This document shows positions 18,327 through 27,117 of a stretch of DNA of 64,000 nucleotides, piece by piece (within the stretch, counting starts at the first letter, position 1; each line of letters opens with the position of its first letter). Source of the DNA: Halobacterium sp. CBA1132 (GTDB lineage: Archaea; Halobacteriota; Halobacteria; Halobacteriales; Halobacteriaceae). Under the pieces are notes generated by a model. That model was not told the DNA's origin. It worked only from the letters and a program-made list of their open reading frames with translations, and did not search any database. The DNA lies in NCBI RefSeq assembly GCF_001485535.1, contig NZ_BCMZ01000001.1:186001-250000 (forward strand). Direction: 5' to 3'. The position numbers and the translations under genes were made by a program.

Positions 18327-18355
18327 TGCTCTGACGACGCTTCCTCGAAAGCCCC

Positions 18356-18442
18356 GGCGCGGTCGCCGAACCCCGGCGACGCAAGCACCGTAGCGAACGC
18401 AGTGAGCGAGGAGCGCAGCGAGCCGCGGGAGGCGACCGCGCC
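18356..18442. repeat. Large palindrome with GNA-loop cores beside the IS6 element
   Basis: Perfect 12-base inverted repeats (GGCGCGGTCGCC and GGCGACCGCGCC) enclose 63 bases. Inside are two cores of the palindrome family described in the findings: GAACGCAGTGA at 18395 and GAGCGCAGCGA at 18411. The inner arms are less regular than at other sites. It lies between the IS6 right end and the aminopeptidase 3' end, so it could also act as a terminator. Confidence 0.65.
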
Positions 18443-18483
18443 GCCCCTTTCGTTCCTCCCATGACCGGTTGGTCAGTCCGGAG

Positions 18484-19428
18484 TTACGGACTCGGCAGGT
18501 CGACTTCGCTTCCATCAGCAAAGACCGTGGGCTCTCGGATGATGCCGTCGAGGTGCAGCGGCGCGTCCGTGTCGCCGCCGATGCCGGCGTCGTCGCCGAT
18601 GGCGATGTGGACCGTCCCCGCAGCTTTCTCGTCGAGGAGGACGCTCCCGACGAGTTCGGTGACGGCGACGTTCGTGCCGATGCCGAGCTCCGCGAGGTTG
18701 TAGGCGTCCCGGCCGACCTGGTCGCTGGCGGCCTCGACCTGCTCGCGGACGCCCCGGTCGGAGATGTCCGTGACGTAGCCGTCCTCGACCTCGAAGCGGA
18801 GCTGTTCGTCGTCGTCGAGTTTCCCGTGGGGCATCATCGTGCCGTCCACGACGTACGTACCGTTGGCATCCTCCGGGGAGACGAACACTTCCCCCGCGGG
18901 GAGGTTCGAGAAGTCGCCGGGCTCGTGGACGATGCCGGTGTCGTCGCGCCACTCGCGGTCCCCGGGCTCGAACGTGATGTCGGTGCCCGCGGGCGTCGTA
19001 ACGCGGAGTTCGTCGGCACCCTCCACTTGCGCGAGCACGTCCTCGCAGTGCCGGGCGATGGTCTCGTAGTCGGCGTCGAGCCCGGTCGTGAACACGTCCT
19101 CCGTGATACCGGGGAGAGTGGCGCCCCGGGCGCCGGCGTCGTTGGCGGCCCCGCGAGCGCGCGTGTGACTCAGGCTCTTCGTCGTCGGCGCGAGGAACAC
19201 GTCCGCGTCCAGCATCGCCGCGGCGACGGGACTCGGCGGCTCCTCGCCGTGCTGGTCGCCCGGCGGGTACCGGAGCAGCGTCGCGTCCGTAATCTCGCTG
19301 GCGACGTCGTACAGCGCCTCGCCGATGGGTTGGCGTTTGTCGTCTGTGACGACGACGCAGGACTCGTCGGTTTGGAGGCCGAGGCACTGTTCGACGGCGG
19401 TCTCGGCGGCCGCTCGCAGGTCGGTCAT
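18484..19428 (-). CDS. M29-like aminopeptidase (leucyl aminopeptidase/AmpS type)
   Basis: The 314-residue protein aligns by eye with short archaeal relatives of thermophilic M29 metallo-aminopeptidases. Landmarks are 'FEPGDREWRDDTGIVHEPGDFSNLPAGEVFVSPED', which holds the first metal-binding Glu in 'LPAGEV', then 'NLAELGIGTNVAV' and 'DEKAAGTVHIAIGDDAGIGG' with the His cluster near the C-terminus. The family removes N-terminal residues from peptides in the cytoplasm. The ATG start is clear. Metal dependence and substrate preference cannot be read here. Confidence 0.75.
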   Translation of the reverse strand: MTDLRAAAETAVEQCLGLQTDESCVVVTDDKRQPIGEALYDVASEITDATLLRYPPGDQHGEEPPSPVAAAMLDADVFLAPTTKSLSHTRARGAANDAGARGATLPGITEDVFTTGLDADYETIARHCEDVLAQVEGADELRVTTPAGTDITFEPGDREWRDDTGIVHEPGDFSNLPAGEVFVSPEDANGTYVVDGTMMPHGKLDDDEQLRFEVEDGYVTDISDRGVREQVEAASDQVGRDAYNLAELGIGTNVAVTELVGSVLLDEKAAGTVHIAIGDDAGIGGDTDAPLHLDGIIREPTVFADGSEVDLPSP

Positions 19429-19547
19429 ACTCGGGCCTTCTCGCGGCGCCGCGTTAGGTCTTGTTGCTCGGCCCCGCCGGATTCACTCGATTCGCGGTAA
19501 ATCGGTGCTGCGAAACGATTAACCGCTGTCGCGTGGCACTCTCCGGT

Positions 19548-20555
19548 ATGATTCGCGTCGGCATCAACGGCTACGGCACCATCGGCAAGCGCGTCGCGGA
19601 CGCGGTCCGCGACCAGCCCGACATGGACGTCGTCGGCGTCGCCAAGACCAGTCCGAACTACGAGGCCGAACAGGCAGTCGAGCGCGGCTACGACCTCTAC
19701 GCCGCCATCGAGGACCGCGCGCACAAGTTCGCGGAAGCCGGTATCGAGACCGCCGGCCTCGTCGACGACCTCGTCGCGCAGAGCGACGTCGTCGTGGACG
19801 CCACGCCCTCCGGCGTGGGCGCGCAGAACCGCGCGCTCTACGAGGAGTACGACACGCCCGCAATCTATCAGGGCGGCGAGGACGCCGACATCGCGGACGT
19901 GTCGTTCAACGCGCGCTCGAACTACGACGAGGCGGTCGACGCCGACCACGTCCGCGTCGTCTCCTGCAACACCACCGGGCTCTCCCGGCTCCTCGCACCG
20001 CTGCGCGAGGCGTACGGCGTCGAGAAGGTGCGCGCGACGCTCGTGCGCCGCGGCGGCGACCCCGGCCAGTCCGACCGCGGCCCTATCAACGACACGCTCC
20101 CGGACCCCATCTCGATTCCGAGCCACCACGGCCCGGACGTCAACACCATCTTCCCGGACCTCGACATCGACACGCTCGGCCTGAAGGTGCCGACGACGCT
20201 GATGCACGTGCATGCCATCAACGTCACGCTCGCCGCCGAACCCGACGCCGGAGAGGTCCGCGACCTGCTCGCCGAGCAGTCCCGCATCACGGTCGTCGAC
20301 GAGTCCCTCGGCATCGACGGCACCGGCCAGCTCAAGGAGTGGGCGCTCGACCGCGGCCGCCCCCGCGGCGACCTCTGGGAGAACTGCCTCTGGGGAGAAT
20401 CCGTCACGACGGAGGGCAGCGACTTCTACTGCTTCCAGGCCATCCACCAGGAGTCCGACGTCGTCCCCGAGAACGTCGACGCCGTCCGCGCGGTCACCGA
20501 CAGCGCCGACGCCGCCGAGTCCGTCGCCACCACCAACGAAACGCTCGGTATCTGA
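19548..20555 (+). CDS. gap: Archaeal type II glyceraldehyde-3-phosphate dehydrogenase
   Basis: The 335-residue enzyme begins with [19 protein letters not shown], the NAD(P)-binding fold of archaeal GAPDH. The catalytic Cys is in '[14 protein letters not shown]' near residue 140, and '[14 protein letters not shown]' follows. It converts glyceraldehyde-3-phosphate to 1,3-bisphosphoglycerate and back. In haloarchaea the archaeal-type enzyme serves mainly gluconeogenesis, while a bacterial-type enzyme serves glycolysis (known for Haloferax). The ATG at 19548 is preceded by an AT-rich CGATTAAC patch. The Hsp20 gene follows after 43 bases. Confidence 0.95.
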   Translation: MIRVGINGYGTIGKRVADAVRDQPDMDVVGVAKTSPNYEAEQAVERGYDLYAAIEDRAHKFAEAGIETAGLVDDLVAQSDVVVDATPSGVGAQNRALYEEYDTPAIYQGGEDADIADVSFNARSNYDEAVDADHVRVVSCNTTGLSRLLAPLREAYGVEKVRATLVRRGGDPGQSDRGPINDTLPDPISIPSHHGPDVNTIFPDLDIDTLGLKVPTTLMHVHAINVTLAAEPDAGEVRDLLAEQSRITVVDESLGIDGTGQLKEWALDRGRPRGDLWENCLWGESVTTEGSDFYCFQAIHQESDVVPENVDAVRAVTDSADAAESVATTNETLGI

Positions 20556-20598
20556 GACAGTCCGAACGCTTTTCGGTCGGCCGGCCTTAGCTCGGGGT

Positions 20599-20982
20599 AT
20601 GAGACGCGACGACCGCGACGACCCATTCGACGACATCTTCCGCGAGATCGAGCGGATGATGGACGACATGATGGACGGCGCGAGCGGCTTCGACGGCGAC
20701 CAGTCCGGGTTCTCGACGGACACGCACGTCGACGTCCACGAAACCGACGACGAGATGCGCGTCATCGCGGACCTCCCCGGCGTCGAGAAAGACGACATCT
20801 CCGTGCAGTGCGACGGCGAGCAGGTCACCATCAGCGCGCACGGCGACACCCGCGAGTACGACGAACGCATCACACTTCCCGGCCCAGTCGACCCGCGCTC
20901 GGGCGCCGCGAGCTACAACAACGGTATCCTCGAAATCACGTTCGAGCGCACCGGCGAGTCGACGAACATCGACGTCGAGTAA
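20599..20982 (+). CDS. Hsp20/alpha-crystallin small heat-shock protein
   Basis: The 127-residue protein has a short Asp- and Met-rich N-terminal arm and one alpha-crystallin domain: 'THVDVHETDDEMRVIADLPGVEKDDISVQCDGEQVTISA' in broken strands, then 'RITLPGPVDPRSGAASYNNGILEITFERTG', which contains the usual A-x-x-x-NG-I/V-L motif. Small heat-shock proteins hold unfolding proteins in a refoldable state as oligomers. The C-terminal I-x-V anchor is reduced to 'NIDVE'. It stops immediately before the stop of the convergent ATP-grasp gene. Confidence 0.9.
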   Translation: MRRDDRDDPFDDIFREIERMMDDMMDGASGFDGDQSGFSTDTHVDVHETDDEMRVIADLPGVEKDDISVQCDGEQVTISAHGDTREYDERITLPGPVDPRSGAASYNNGILEITFERTGESTNIDVE

Positions 20983-21834
20983 CTACGCCTCCGCGGTCCG
21001 CTCGACGAGCGCCGCGAACGCGTCGTAGAACCCCGCTTCGTACTTTTCCTCGTCGTCGACGGTCGGGCGCGCGTTCGTCTCGTTGACCACCGCCCGGTCC
21101 TCGGTCACGAGCACATCCACACCGAGGAAGTCGACGTCGAGTGCGTCCGCGGCGTCCACCGCGAGTTCTCGGAGTTCGTCCGGCAGTTCGACGCCCGCGG
21201 CGCTCGCGCCCCGGTGGACGTTGTGCTTCCAGCCGTCCGGCGCCGCCCGCTGGACTGCTCCCACTACGTCGCCGTCCAGCACCATCACGCGGTAGTCCGC
21301 GGCGTCGGGCAGGAACTCCTGAATCAGGTAGGACTTGTCGCCGGTCGCGCGGTAGTCGTGGACCAGTTCGAGGTAGTCCGTCACCCCGGAGAGGGAGTCG
21401 GCGTCGTGGATTTTCGTCACGCCGACGCCGCGCGTCGTCGAGTTCGGCTTCACCACGACCGGCGCGTCGAAGCGCTCGAACGCCGCGCGCACCTCGTCCT
21501 CGTCGGCGGGATTCGAGACGTAGACGGTCTCGGGGACCGGAACCCCGGCGTCCGCGAGCGTCGCGAGCGCGCCGGCCTTGTTTCGCGAGCAAAGCACGGC
21601 CGCGCGGTCGTTCACCCACGGCACGCCGAGGAGCGCGTCCACTACGCCGCCCTCCATCAACCGCCCCGGGAACACGAACCCAGCGTCGAAGCGCTCCGGG
21701 TCGAACGGCGACTCCGACAGCGGCGTCACCGCCTCGCGGACGGAGACGTGTTCGGCGCGAATCCCGCGGTCCGCGAGCGGCCCGCGAATCCGCTCGAACG
21801 TCTCCGTGTCGTTGGCGACCGCCAGCCCGAGCAT
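20983..21834 (-). CDS. RimK-like ATP-grasp ligase
   Basis: The 283-residue enzyme has the ATP-grasp fold: 'RNKAGALATLADAGVPVPETVYV', then 'PVVVKPNSTTRGVGVTKI' for nucleotide binding, 'SYLIQEFLPDAADYRVMVLDGDVVGAVQR' and the metal-binding 'VVNETNARPTVDDEEKY'. Relatives add glutamate or other amino acids to proteins or small molecules (RimK, LysX, CofF). The substrate here is unknown. The ATG start gives LGLAVANDTETFERI, a typical N-terminal lobe. Confidence 0.85.
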   Translation of the reverse strand: MLGLAVANDTETFERIRGPLADRGIRAEHVSVREAVTPLSESPFDPERFDAGFVFPGRLMEGGVVDALLGVPWVNDRAAVLCSRNKAGALATLADAGVPVPETVYVSNPADEDEVRAAFERFDAPVVVKPNSTTRGVGVTKIHDADSLSGVTDYLELVHDYRATGDKSYLIQEFLPDAADYRVMVLDGDVVGAVQRAAPDGWKHNVHRGASAAGVELPDELRELAVDAADALDVDFLGVDVLVTEDRAVVNETNARPTVDDEEKYEAGFYDAFAALVERTAEA

Positions 21835-22199
21835 ACCCCGAAGTCGTCGCTGTGGGACTAAAAACCGCCGGGAGAGAAGCCGGACAGCGCGGTCGCTACG
21901 CGGTCGCGAAACCGGAGAGAAGCGGCCGGGTTACAGCGTAGTGAGGTGAAATCCCGCGGATTTGGCCATGAGATGAAGAGGCGAACAGGAAACCCACGCT
22001 CGTAGCTTACGTGGATATCCTACTGTTAAATCGCGTCGTCACCCTCCATTCGCCGTGGTCCCTGCAACAGCACTCTTTTCCACGTCAACCCATGTTTTTC
22101 TTGATTCGCTGTAGTTCCCTGTACTGCTCGCCGTCGTCCATTTCGACGTATATCTTATTCGCCTCACCCGTAATTCTCTATTTCTAACCAAATTATATA
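21835..22199. other. Gene-poor stretch left of the TnpB element
   Basis: These 365 bases turn AT-rich toward the right (AAATTATATATTGG just before 22203), which marks the left part of the IS1341-type element. The only coding-like sequence is the broken small gene on the minus strand. TATA-like sequences near 22190 lie between it and tnpB and could serve both directions. Nothing recognisable was found in 21835-22020. Confidence 0.5.
22026..22177 (-). pseudogene. Broken small gene divergent from tnpB
   Basis: Read on the minus strand, codons give ITGEANKIYVEMDDGEQYRE, then LQRIKKNMG, a stop, and, after a one-base shift, LTWKRVLLQGPRRMEGDDAI and stop. Together they look like one small protein of about 50 residues. 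A stop (TAG) stands where a start would be expected. The protein type is not recognised; a short beta segment followed by a helix and 'LTWK' is reminiscent of small haloarchaeal DNA-binding or antitoxin-like proteins, but that is a guess. Confidence 0.45.
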
Positions 22200-22229
22200 T
22201 TGGATCGGGAGGTACGTGGGGATGCAGCG

Positions 22230-23555
22230 ATGAAGCGCGTCAACGAGTTCGAGGTACGCCCACGCACCCCCGGACAGCGTGAGGTGCTTCTTGAACTCCT
22301 CGACGCGTCAGCCGCACTCTGGAACGAACTCACCTACAACCGCAGACAAGCCTTCTTCGACGACAATCCGGTGTGGCACGCTACCAACCCCAGCGACCGC
22401 TACAAGGACGTACTTGGCAGCGCAACCGCCCAACAAATCCCCCGCAAGAATAGCGAGGCGTGGCGGTCGTTCTTCGCCCTCAACGAAAAATACCACGACG
22501 GCGACCATGACGAGAAACCCAATCCGCCCGGCTACTGGGGTAACGAGGAGGACGGTCGAGAACGGCGGACGTACATCCGTAACGACCAATATACCCTCCA
22601 GTGGGGCGACCGCAGCCGTCTCGAAATTCCCGTCGGGAAGGCGTTGAAAGACGAGTACGACATTACCGGTCGACTCCGCCTCGAAGCCTGCGGCACCCCG
22701 ACTTGGGACGGTGAACAGGGGCGGTTGGAGCTGATATACGACGAGACCGACGACACGTTCAGGGCACTGCAACCCGTCACTATCCCCGATTTTCGACGGG
22801 ATTCACCACTGGCCTCCGAGGAGGCCGCCTTGGACGTGGGCGCGAACAATCTCGTTGCCTGTACCACCACAACTGGGACCCAATTCCTCTACGAGGGCCG
22901 CAGTCTCTTCAAGCGGTTCCACGAAACAACCGAGAAGATCGCGCACTATCAGTCCCAGCTGGACGATCAGCGGCGCACAAGCAGACGTATCGACCGACTG
23001 TACCGTCAGCGGACAGCACGTCGGAATCACGCACAGGACGCACTGGTGCGTGACCTCGTTGAACAGCTGTACAAGGATGGTGTCTCGCGTGTGTACGTTG
23101 GTAACCTTGAGGACGTGTTGGAGACGCACTGGAAGTGCGTAGTGAACGAAAAGACGCACAACTTCTGGGCGTTCTCACGGTTCATCGACCGCCTCGAGTG
23201 TGTTTGCGAGGAGTACGGCATCGACGTCGTTGAGACGTCGGAGGCGTGGACGACCCAAGAGTGTCCGGAGTGCGGGGAGCAAGAGAAAACGTATCGAAAC
23301 GTGGACGTGTTTCGATGCGGTGCATGTGGGTTCGAAGGACATGCGGATTTGAAGGCAAGCCGGGTGTTCCTCGACCGTGAGACCGGTGGTGAAGGTGGGT
23401 CGATGGCTCGGCCCGTGTGCCTCAAGTGGGACAATCACGAGTGGCGGCCCGCCACAACCGCCCCGCCTATGAGGCGGACAAACATCAAAGAGGATCGCAC
23501 AGACCAGAGTACCCGCCCTAAGGTGGGGAAAATTGCCTCTGGGGAAGCAGCATAG
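22230..23555 (+). CDS. tnpB: TnpB-family RNA-guided nuclease homolog (IS1341 type), RuvC-II Glu missing
   Basis: The 441-residue protein has the TnpB plan: an N-terminal helical domain ([20 protein letters not shown]), a RuvC fold and a four-Cys ribbon ([12 protein letters not shown] and '[11 protein letters not shown]') inserted before the last RuvC motif. RuvC-I Asp is present in [14 protein letters not shown] and RuvC-III Asp in '[12 protein letters not shown]'. At the RuvC-II position the sequence is [11 protein letters not shown], with Gly where active TnpBs have Glu (V-x-V-E-D-L). TnpB cuts DNA guided by an RNA made from the element's right end, so this copy may bind but not cut. The start is the ATG giving MKRVNEF. 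Confidence 0.85.
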   Translation: MKRVNEFEVRPRTPGQREVLLELLDASAALWNELTYNRRQAFFDDNPVWHATNPSDRYKDVLGSATAQQIPRKNSEAWRSFFALNEKYHDGDHDEKPNPPGYWGNEEDGRERRTYIRNDQYTLQWGDRSRLEIPVGKALKDEYDITGRLRLEACGTPTWDGEQGRLELIYDETDDTFRALQPVTIPDFRRDSPLASEEAALDVGANNLVACTTTTGTQFLYEGRSLFKRFHETTEKIAHYQSQLDDQRRTSRRIDRLYRQRTARRNHAQDALVRDLVEQLYKDGVSRVYVGNLEDVLETHWKCVVNEKTHNFWAFSRFIDRLECVCEEYGIDVVETSEAWTTQECPECGEQEKTYRNVDVFRCGACGFEGHADLKASRVFLDRETGGEGGSMARPVCLKWDNHEWRPATTAPPMRRTNIKEDRTDQSTRPKVGKIASGEAA

Positions 23556-23607
23556 CCGGAATCTCCACCGGAGGAATTCCACTCCTTCAGGGGTGGGAGG
23601 AGGTCAA
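23556..23607 (+). ncRNA. Candidate omega-RNA 3' part and right-end hairpins of the TnpB element
   Basis: In IS200/IS605 elements the 3' end of the tnpB transcript runs into the right end and forms the guide scaffold; the bases beyond the element are the guide. Here two stem-loops follow the stop codon, and the scaffold would end at GTCAA. The guide would then be antisense to the 3' end of the L10e gene. The transcript itself is inferred, not seen. Confidence 0.45.
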
Positions 23608-24134
23608 CGGACGAGCAGTTCTTCGCCGCGCTCGACGTTGATCTTGCACGGCGGCGTGATCTTGTTGTACGCGCGACGGAAGGCCTCCTTGACGGCTTCG
23701 GCCTGCTCGACGTCGCAGTACGCGGTCATCAGCTGCTCGCCGGGGTAGATGCGGGCCGCGGTCCCGACCGGGACGCCGAACGCCTGGCGCATTCCGTCGG
23801 AGACACGGTCCGCACCCGCGCCGGTCGCCTGCTTGTTCTCTCGGATGATCTGGTGGGGGAACTTGCGGAGGCTCATCTTGTAGTTGCCCTCGCCGAGTTC
23901 CTTGATGAGGTGACGGTTCGCGGACAGGCGCGCAGCCTCCAGCGAGCCGTGGCGGAGCTGGCACTCCTCCTGGGGAACGAGGCTGATCTGGACGGCGAAG
24001 TCTTCGGCGTCCGCCTGCAGGTCGCCCATCTGGTGCTGTGCAATCTTCGAGCCCGGAATACCCGTGACGTAGTCGCGACGGGTGTACGACGGCTTGTCGA
24101 TTTTCCGGTACATGGAGGCCGGCTTCTCGGACAT
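23604..24134 (-). CDS. rpl10e: Ribosomal protein L10e/uL16
   Basis: The 176-residue protein is a complete archaeal L10e (bacterial L16 homolog): '[28 protein letters not shown]' at the N-terminus, '[27 protein letters not shown]' in the centre, and '[29 protein letters not shown]'. It sits in the large subunit near the peptidyl-transferase centre and tRNA acceptor arms. The stop codon overlaps the right end of the TnpB element, so the insertion just spared this essential gene. It is a lone ribosomal gene here, not in an operon. Confidence 0.97.
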   Translation of the reverse strand: MSEKPASMYRKIDKPSYTRRDYVTGIPGSKIAQHQMGDLQADAEDFAVQISLVPQEECQLRHGSLEAARLSANRHLIKELGEGNYKMSLRKFPHQIIRENKQATGAGADRVSDGMRQAFGVPVGTAARIYPGEQLMTAYCDVEQAEAVKEAFRRAYNKITPPCKINVERGEELLVR

Positions 24135-24296
24135 AGTTACTACTGGTGCCTGACGGCCAGCGCGCGAATAAAGGCTTCGAACCCGTTCCGTCGACGTGCC
24201 CGCCGCTGCGCCGCTGACGGCCCCAGCCTGTCCCGGATACCGGCGGCCCGCCCCCGGAACCAGATTGCTTTAGCCGCAGTGACCACAAACCGGCCC

Positions 24297-25520
24297 ATGA
24301 CCTTCCACGAGTTCGAGGACCTGCGGGCCGCGCTCGCGGCCGCCGACTTCGACCGACCGCCCGCGTTCGTCGCGAACGCCCACGTCACGGGCGTCTCCGT
24401 CGCTCGCGCGCTCGACGTCCACGGCGTCCCCGTCGTGGCGCTCGACCGCTCCGGAGACGGCGCCGCACCCCCGTCCGACGCCGTCGACTACGCGGGCCGC
24501 GTCACGTACCCGCTGGACGACGAGGGCGGCTTCCGCGAGGACGTCGAAGCACTCGCCGCCGAACTCGACCACGAGCCGGTGGCGTTCGGCTGCATGGACG
24601 AGTGGGCGCTGGCGTTCGCCGAAACCGAACCCGAGGGCGTCCGCCTACCGTTCGCGGACAGCGAGACGATGGACGCCGTCCTCGACAAGAGTTCGCTGTA
24701 CGAGACGTGCGAGGACCTCGGCGTCCCCTACCCCGAGACGCACCGGCTCTCCGAGGTCGACGCCGACGAGGCCGCCGACGAACTCGGCTTCCCCCTCGTA
24801 ATCAAGCCGGCGCGCAAACGCGAGTTCGAGGAGGCCGTCGGCACGAACGTCATCGAGGTCGGTGACCGCGAGGAGTACCTCGACGTCGTGGAGATGGCCC
24901 GCGAAACGGGCATCGAAATCATGGCCCAAGAAAAAGTCCCGGTCGCGCGCGGCGAGGACCACTCGCTGGCGTCCTACGTTCCCGAGGACGGCGACCCGCT
25001 CGGAGTTGTCGGGAACGCCCGCGTTCGCGCGCCGCTCGGCTACGGCACCTCCTGTGTCGTCGAGCGCGTCGAACAGCCCGAAATCCACGAGCGCGCGCTC
25101 GCAGTCATCGAGGACGCGGGCTACCACGGCATCAGCGAGGCGGAGTTCGTCTACGACCGCGACCGCGACGACTTCGTCCTGCTCGACGTGAACACGCGCC
25201 CGTGGAAGTGGATTAGCATGCCCGTGCAGGCCGGCGCGAACCTCCCGATGGCCGCCTACGCCGACGCCACCGACGCCGACTACGACCCCGACCCGACGAA
25301 CGACGCGCGCTGGCTCTCGCTCGAAGACTACCTTCCGCTGCTCGCCGGCGGCGACCTCGCGGACGTGCTCTCCACGGCGGACTGGGAAGCGCTCGTCTCC
25401 GGCGACTTCGAGACCAGCGGCGACCTCACGACCGCCGTCTACCGGCCCAGCGACCCCGCGCCAATCGCGCACCGCCTCGACGTCGAGTTCGGCGGTCGCG
25501 ACTACTACTGCTCCTGCTGA
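24297..25520 (+). CDS. ATP-grasp carboxylate-amine ligase-like protein
   Basis: The 407-residue protein has an N-terminal Rossmann-like domain (PPAFVANAHVTGVSVARAL), then an ATP-grasp domain: 'LDKSSLYETCEDLGVPYPETHRL', 'GFPLVIKPARKREFEEAVGTNV', 'EIMAQEKVPVARGEDHSLASYV' and 'FVLLDVNTRPWKWISMPVQAG' with the metal-binding Asn and Asp. Such enzymes join a carboxylate to an amine with ATP; relatives include carbamoyl-phosphate synthase-like and D-aspartate ligase-like proteins. Substrate unknown. The ATG is followed at once by family sequence, and a GCTTTAG patch lies about 25 bases upstream. Confidence 0.78.
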   Translation: MTFHEFEDLRAALAAADFDRPPAFVANAHVTGVSVARALDVHGVPVVALDRSGDGAAPPSDAVDYAGRVTYPLDDEGGFREDVEALAAELDHEPVAFGCMDEWALAFAETEPEGVRLPFADSETMDAVLDKSSLYETCEDLGVPYPETHRLSEVDADEAADELGFPLVIKPARKREFEEAVGTNVIEVGDREEYLDVVEMARETGIEIMAQEKVPVARGEDHSLASYVPEDGDPLGVVGNARVRAPLGYGTSCVVERVEQPEIHERALAVIEDAGYHGISEAEFVYDRDRDDFVLLDVNTRPWKWISMPVQAGANLPMAAYADATDADYDPDPTNDARWLSLEDYLPLLAGGDLADVLSTADWEALVSGDFETSGDLTTAVYRPSDPAPIAHRLDVEFGGRDYYCSC

Positions 25521-25723
25521 CATTCAAGTGCGAAGCCGGGGCCAACCCGGCGCGTGACCTGACCGCTACCCGGCGTGGTTCCGCGGGAGTGCGACGCGCC
25601 GCGTCGGCGCCGACTCGTCGCCTGTCAGCCCCCGAATCGGTGAGCGTTGCCGCCGTCAGTGACAACACTACGCGAGCGTCGTGACCGGCCGAGTTAAACG
25701 CGACATTCCCCTACGCGGGTGTA

Positions 25724-27070
25724 ATGACCGACCGGATGCGGCTGAACCTCTTCACGATGAACTCCGTGGAGCACGTCTCCGTGGGGTCGTGGCAACTCCC
25801 CGGCGACCAGTCCCACCGCTACAGCGACCGCGAGTACTGGACCGACATCGCGCGCATCGCCGAGCGCGGCGGCTTCGACGCCGTCTTCTTCGCGGACGTC
25901 CGCGGCATCTACGACGTCTACGACGACTCCCGAGAGCCCGCCGTCGAGAAGGCCGTCCAGACGCCGTCGAACGACCCCGCGTACGTCGTGCCCGCAATGG
26001 CCGAAGTCACGGACGACCTCGGATTCGCGGTCACGAAGTCGACGTCGTACAACCACCCCTACCAGCTCGCCCGCGAGTTCTCCACGCTCGACCACGTCAC
26101 GGACGGCCGCGTCGCGTTCAACATCGTCACCTCCTACCTCGAATCCGCTGCGGACAACCTCGGCTACGACGACCGGATGGACCACGACGAGCGCTACGAC
26201 CGCGCCGACGAGTTCATGGACGTCCTCTACGCGCTCTGGGAGGACTCGTGGGACGACGACGCGGTCGTCCGCGACAGCGAGCGCGGCGTCTACACCGACC
26301 CCGAGAGCGTCTCGGCAATTGACCACGAGGGCGAGCACTTCGACGTTCCCGGCCCGCATGGCGCCGAGCCGTCCCCGCAGCGCACGCCTGTCCTCTACCA
26401 AGCCGGGTCCTCGGACCGCGGCCGCGAGTTCGCCGCCGAGCACGCCGAAGCCGTCTTCGTCAGCCAGCCATCCGAGGCGGCCGTCGAGGACTACATTACG
26501 GACCTCCGCGAGCGCGCGGCCTCTCACGGCCGCGACCCCGACAGCCTCGCGTTCTTCCCCGGTATCGTCCCAATCGTCGGCGAGACCGAAGCCGTCGCGG
26601 AGGCCAAGTACGACGCGTACACGGACGCCATCGACACCGAGGGCGTGCTCGCGTTGCTCTCCGGGTTCGTGGACATGGACCTCTCCGAACTCGACCCCAA
26701 CCAGCACCTCGAACACATCGAGACGGAGGCGATTCAGGGCGTCGTGAACGCGTTCACGTCGAACGACGACCGCGACTGGACGGTCCGCGAGGTCGCGGAG
26801 TTCGCGGGACTGGGCACCACCTCGCCGGTCGTGGTGGGGACGCCCGAGCAGGTCGCCGACGAGTTCCAGCACTACTTCGAGGACGTGGGCGTCGACGGCT
26901 TCAACGTCAAGGAGGTCGCGCGCCCGGACAGCCTCCGGGACTTCGTCGACCTCGTCGTCCCCGAACTCCGCGAGCGCGGACTGCTCCGCGACGAGTACGA
27001 AGGTGAGACGCTGCGCGAGACGACGTTCGGCCGTCGCGGCCTCCCCGACGGCCACCCCGGCAGTCGGTAG
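25724..27070 (+). CDS. LLM-class flavin-dependent monooxygenase (NtaA/SnaA/DszA subgroup)
   Basis: The 448-residue protein shows the bacterial luciferase-like TIM barrel in its NtaA/SnaA/DszA form: 'MRLNLFTMNSVEHVSVGSW', 'ARIAERGGFDAVFFADVRGIYDVY', 'SYNHPYQLAREFSTLDHVTDGRVAFNIVTSY' and 'LYQAGSSDRGREFAAEHAEAVFVSQ'. This subgroup oxidises nitrilotriacetate, pristinamycin or sulfur heterocycles using FMNH2 from a separate reductase. The true substrate is unknown and no flavin reductase is adjacent. Length fits the subgroup. Confidence 0.9.
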   Translation: MTDRMRLNLFTMNSVEHVSVGSWQLPGDQSHRYSDREYWTDIARIAERGGFDAVFFADVRGIYDVYDDSREPAVEKAVQTPSNDPAYVVPAMAEVTDDLGFAVTKSTSYNHPYQLAREFSTLDHVTDGRVAFNIVTSYLESAADNLGYDDRMDHDERYDRADEFMDVLYALWEDSWDDDAVVRDSERGVYTDPESVSAIDHEGEHFDVPGPHGAEPSPQRTPVLYQAGSSDRGREFAAEHAEAVFVSQPSEAAVEDYITDLRERAASHGRDPDSLAFFPGIVPIVGETEAVAEAKYDAYTDAIDTEGVLALLSGFVDMDLSELDPNQHLEHIETEAIQGVVNAFTSNDDRDWTVREVAEFAGLGTTSPVVVGTPEQVADEFQHYFEDVGVDGFNVKEVARPDSLRDFVDLVVPELRERGLLRDEYEGETLRETTFGRRGLPDGHPGSR

Positions 27071-27117
27071 GCCAGCGAGGACAACGGTTTTCTCCCCGGC
27101 TCGTGTGGCTCAGCCTA

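Larger units (their letters stand above)
22180..23607 (+). mobile_element. IS200/IS605 superfamily, IS1341-type element with tnpB only
   Basis: The element has one gene (tnpB) and no TnpA. Its right end contains two stem-loops after the tnpB stop: one from GGAATCTCC/GGAGGAATTCC and one from CCACTCC/GGGGTGG around TTCA. It finishes at GTCAA near 23607, which overlaps the stop codon of the L10e gene. The left boundary is not certain. Elements of this type depend on a TnpA elsewhere in the genome for movement. Confidence 0.7.

Noticed and set aside
23604-24134. Disruption of rpl10e by the TnpB element
   Set aside because: The L10e protein is complete to its normal end; the element only abuts or overlaps the stop codon.
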